Shown here one piece after another: positions 63,323 through 64,000 of a stretch of 64,000 nucleotides of DNA (its first letter is position 1; each line of letters opens with the position of its first letter). Location of the stretch: assembly GCF_023650955.1 (NCBI RefSeq), contig NZ_CP098039.1:1922001-1986000 (forward strand). Direction: 5' to 3'. A program made the translations under genes and the position numbers. The notes below the pieces were generated by a model, which searched no databases, had not been told where the DNA came from, and saw only the letters and a program-made list of their open reading frames with translations. The stretch comes from Thermosynechococcus sp. HN-54. GTDB lineage: Bacteria; Cyanobacteriota; Cyanobacteriia; Thermosynechococcales; Thermosynechococcaceae.

Positions 63323-64000
63323 TTAGCGGCCACCGACGGTAATGGCATCGACTTTAATGTGGGGTTGACCAACGGTGACGTAGATACTACCGCTAATCGA
63401 GCCACAAAAACCGGGGGCAAGAGCCAAATCGTTGGCAGACATTGAGATTCGCTGCATGATTTCCTTTGCTTCGCCAATCAGTGTGGCTCCTTTGAGGGGC
63501 TGTTTGATCTGGCCATTTTCAATCCAGTAGGCTTCCTCAACGGCAAAGTTAAATTGACCCGTGGCACCGACACTACCGCCCCCCATACGTTTGCAGTAAA
63601 TGCCGCGATCAATGGAGGCCATCAAGTCCTCAACACTGTATTCACCGGGGGCAATGTAGGTATTGCGCATCCGCGAAGCGGCGGCATAGGTATAACTTTG
63701 GCGGCGGCCACTGCCCGTGCGCGGGTGCCCTGTGCGCATCGAACCCGCGCGATCGCTCAAAAAATTCTTGAGCACCCCATTTTCAATCAGCAGCGTGCGC
63801 TGAGACGGCATCCCCTCATCGTCCATATCAATACTGCCGAAGGCACCGCTGGTAATCCCCTCATCCCAAGCCGTCAAGTTTTCATGGGCAATTTTTTCGC
63901 CTTTTTTATCGGCAAAGGGGGTCGTGCCCCGCTCAATTTGTGTCGTTTCCAAGAGGTGGCCACAGGCTTCGTGGAAGATCACCCCCCCAAATTGGTTGGC
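63323..64000 (-). CDS. tldD: TldD/PmbA family metalloprotease, C-terminal part
   Basis: The frame is open to the window edge; 225 residues of the C-terminal half are visible. The zinc motif [12 protein letters not shown] lies at the first visible residues; further markers are [19 protein letters not shown] and [22 protein letters not shown]. TldD works with TldE to degrade unfolded peptides and process some ribosomally made peptides. The partner gene is not seen in the window. Confidence 0.92.
   Translation of the reverse strand, partial: ANQFGGVIFHEACGHLLETTQIERGTTPFADKKGEKIAHENLTAWDEGITSGAFGSIDMDDEGMPSQRTLLIENGVLKNFLSDRAGSMRTGHPRTGSGRRQSYTYAAASRMRNTYIAPGEYSVEDLMASIDRGIYCKRMGGGSVGATGQFNFAVEEAYWIENGQIKQPLKGATLIGEAKEIMQRISMSANDLALAPGFCGSISGSIYVTVGQPHIKVDAITVGGR

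Overview
The window is about 64 kb of a cyanobacterial chromosome. The evidence is a set of genes typical of oxygenic phototrophs: psb27, petP, ycf34, menB, sqdB, a Tic21/PIC1-like DUF3611 gene, a Ycf55-like DUF3685 gene, an NblR-like regulator, and atpB-atpC in their own cluster. The octamer GCGATCGC (HIP1) is scattered throughout. The ATP synthase epsilon protein matches, from memory, the Thermosynechococcus protein, so a thermophilic Thermosynechococcus close to T. elongatus/vestitus is the best guess; the species was not verified by any search.

Layout. 1-9.5 kb: a membrane-protein fragment, DUF2555-coaBC-mutL (overlapping genes), a NADAR protein, psb27, a VanX-like dipeptidase, rpmB, a LON-domain protein, tRNA-Leu and a UvrD/PcrA helicase. 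9.8-17.8 kb: menB, ycf34, an ion channel with an RCK domain, an SRPBCC protein, a complete IS200/IS605-type tnpB element, a membrane protein with a duplicated domain, and clpB. 17.8-22.5 kb is the most accessory stretch: a ParA/ParB-like pair, a DUF192 lipoprotein, an NblR-like regulator and a decayed TnpB gene. 22.6-36.4 kb: tRNA-Arg, pyrH-frr, a phosphatase, a SpoIID-like protein, an HpsJ-like protein, glmU, tRNA-Val, a probable sqdB-rhodanese-DUF3611-pyrF operon, an unrecognised helical protein, a Uma2 nuclease, a K+ channel and a DUF3685 protein. 36.6-48.3 kb: an SLH-porin, a C-terminal processing protease, purN, a TnpB fragment, DUF2949, a large PAS/GAF/GGDEF/EAL protein, cbiB and futA. 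48.6-64 kb: a pyruvate-kinase-like protein, an efflux adaptor, holB, a DHH-CBS-CCA fusion, a methyltransferase-like membrane protein, an iron-sulfur membrane protein, ddl, petP, atpB-atpC, prfB with a programmed frameshift, ftsH, a possible small RNA and the end of tldD.

Most of the window is housekeeping. The observations most worth a second look are: the ParA/ParB pair whose ParB-like partner carries a glutamine-rich repeat and a C-terminal helix-hairpin-helix region; the tnpB element, whose ends, guide and target motif can be read directly and whose left end supplies the ribosome binding site of the next gene; a candidate structured RNA downstream of tldD; an ion channel without the usual selectivity filter; and a pyruvate-kinase-like enzyme lacking the regulatory domain. 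No CRISPR array, prophage or secondary-metabolite cluster was seen.
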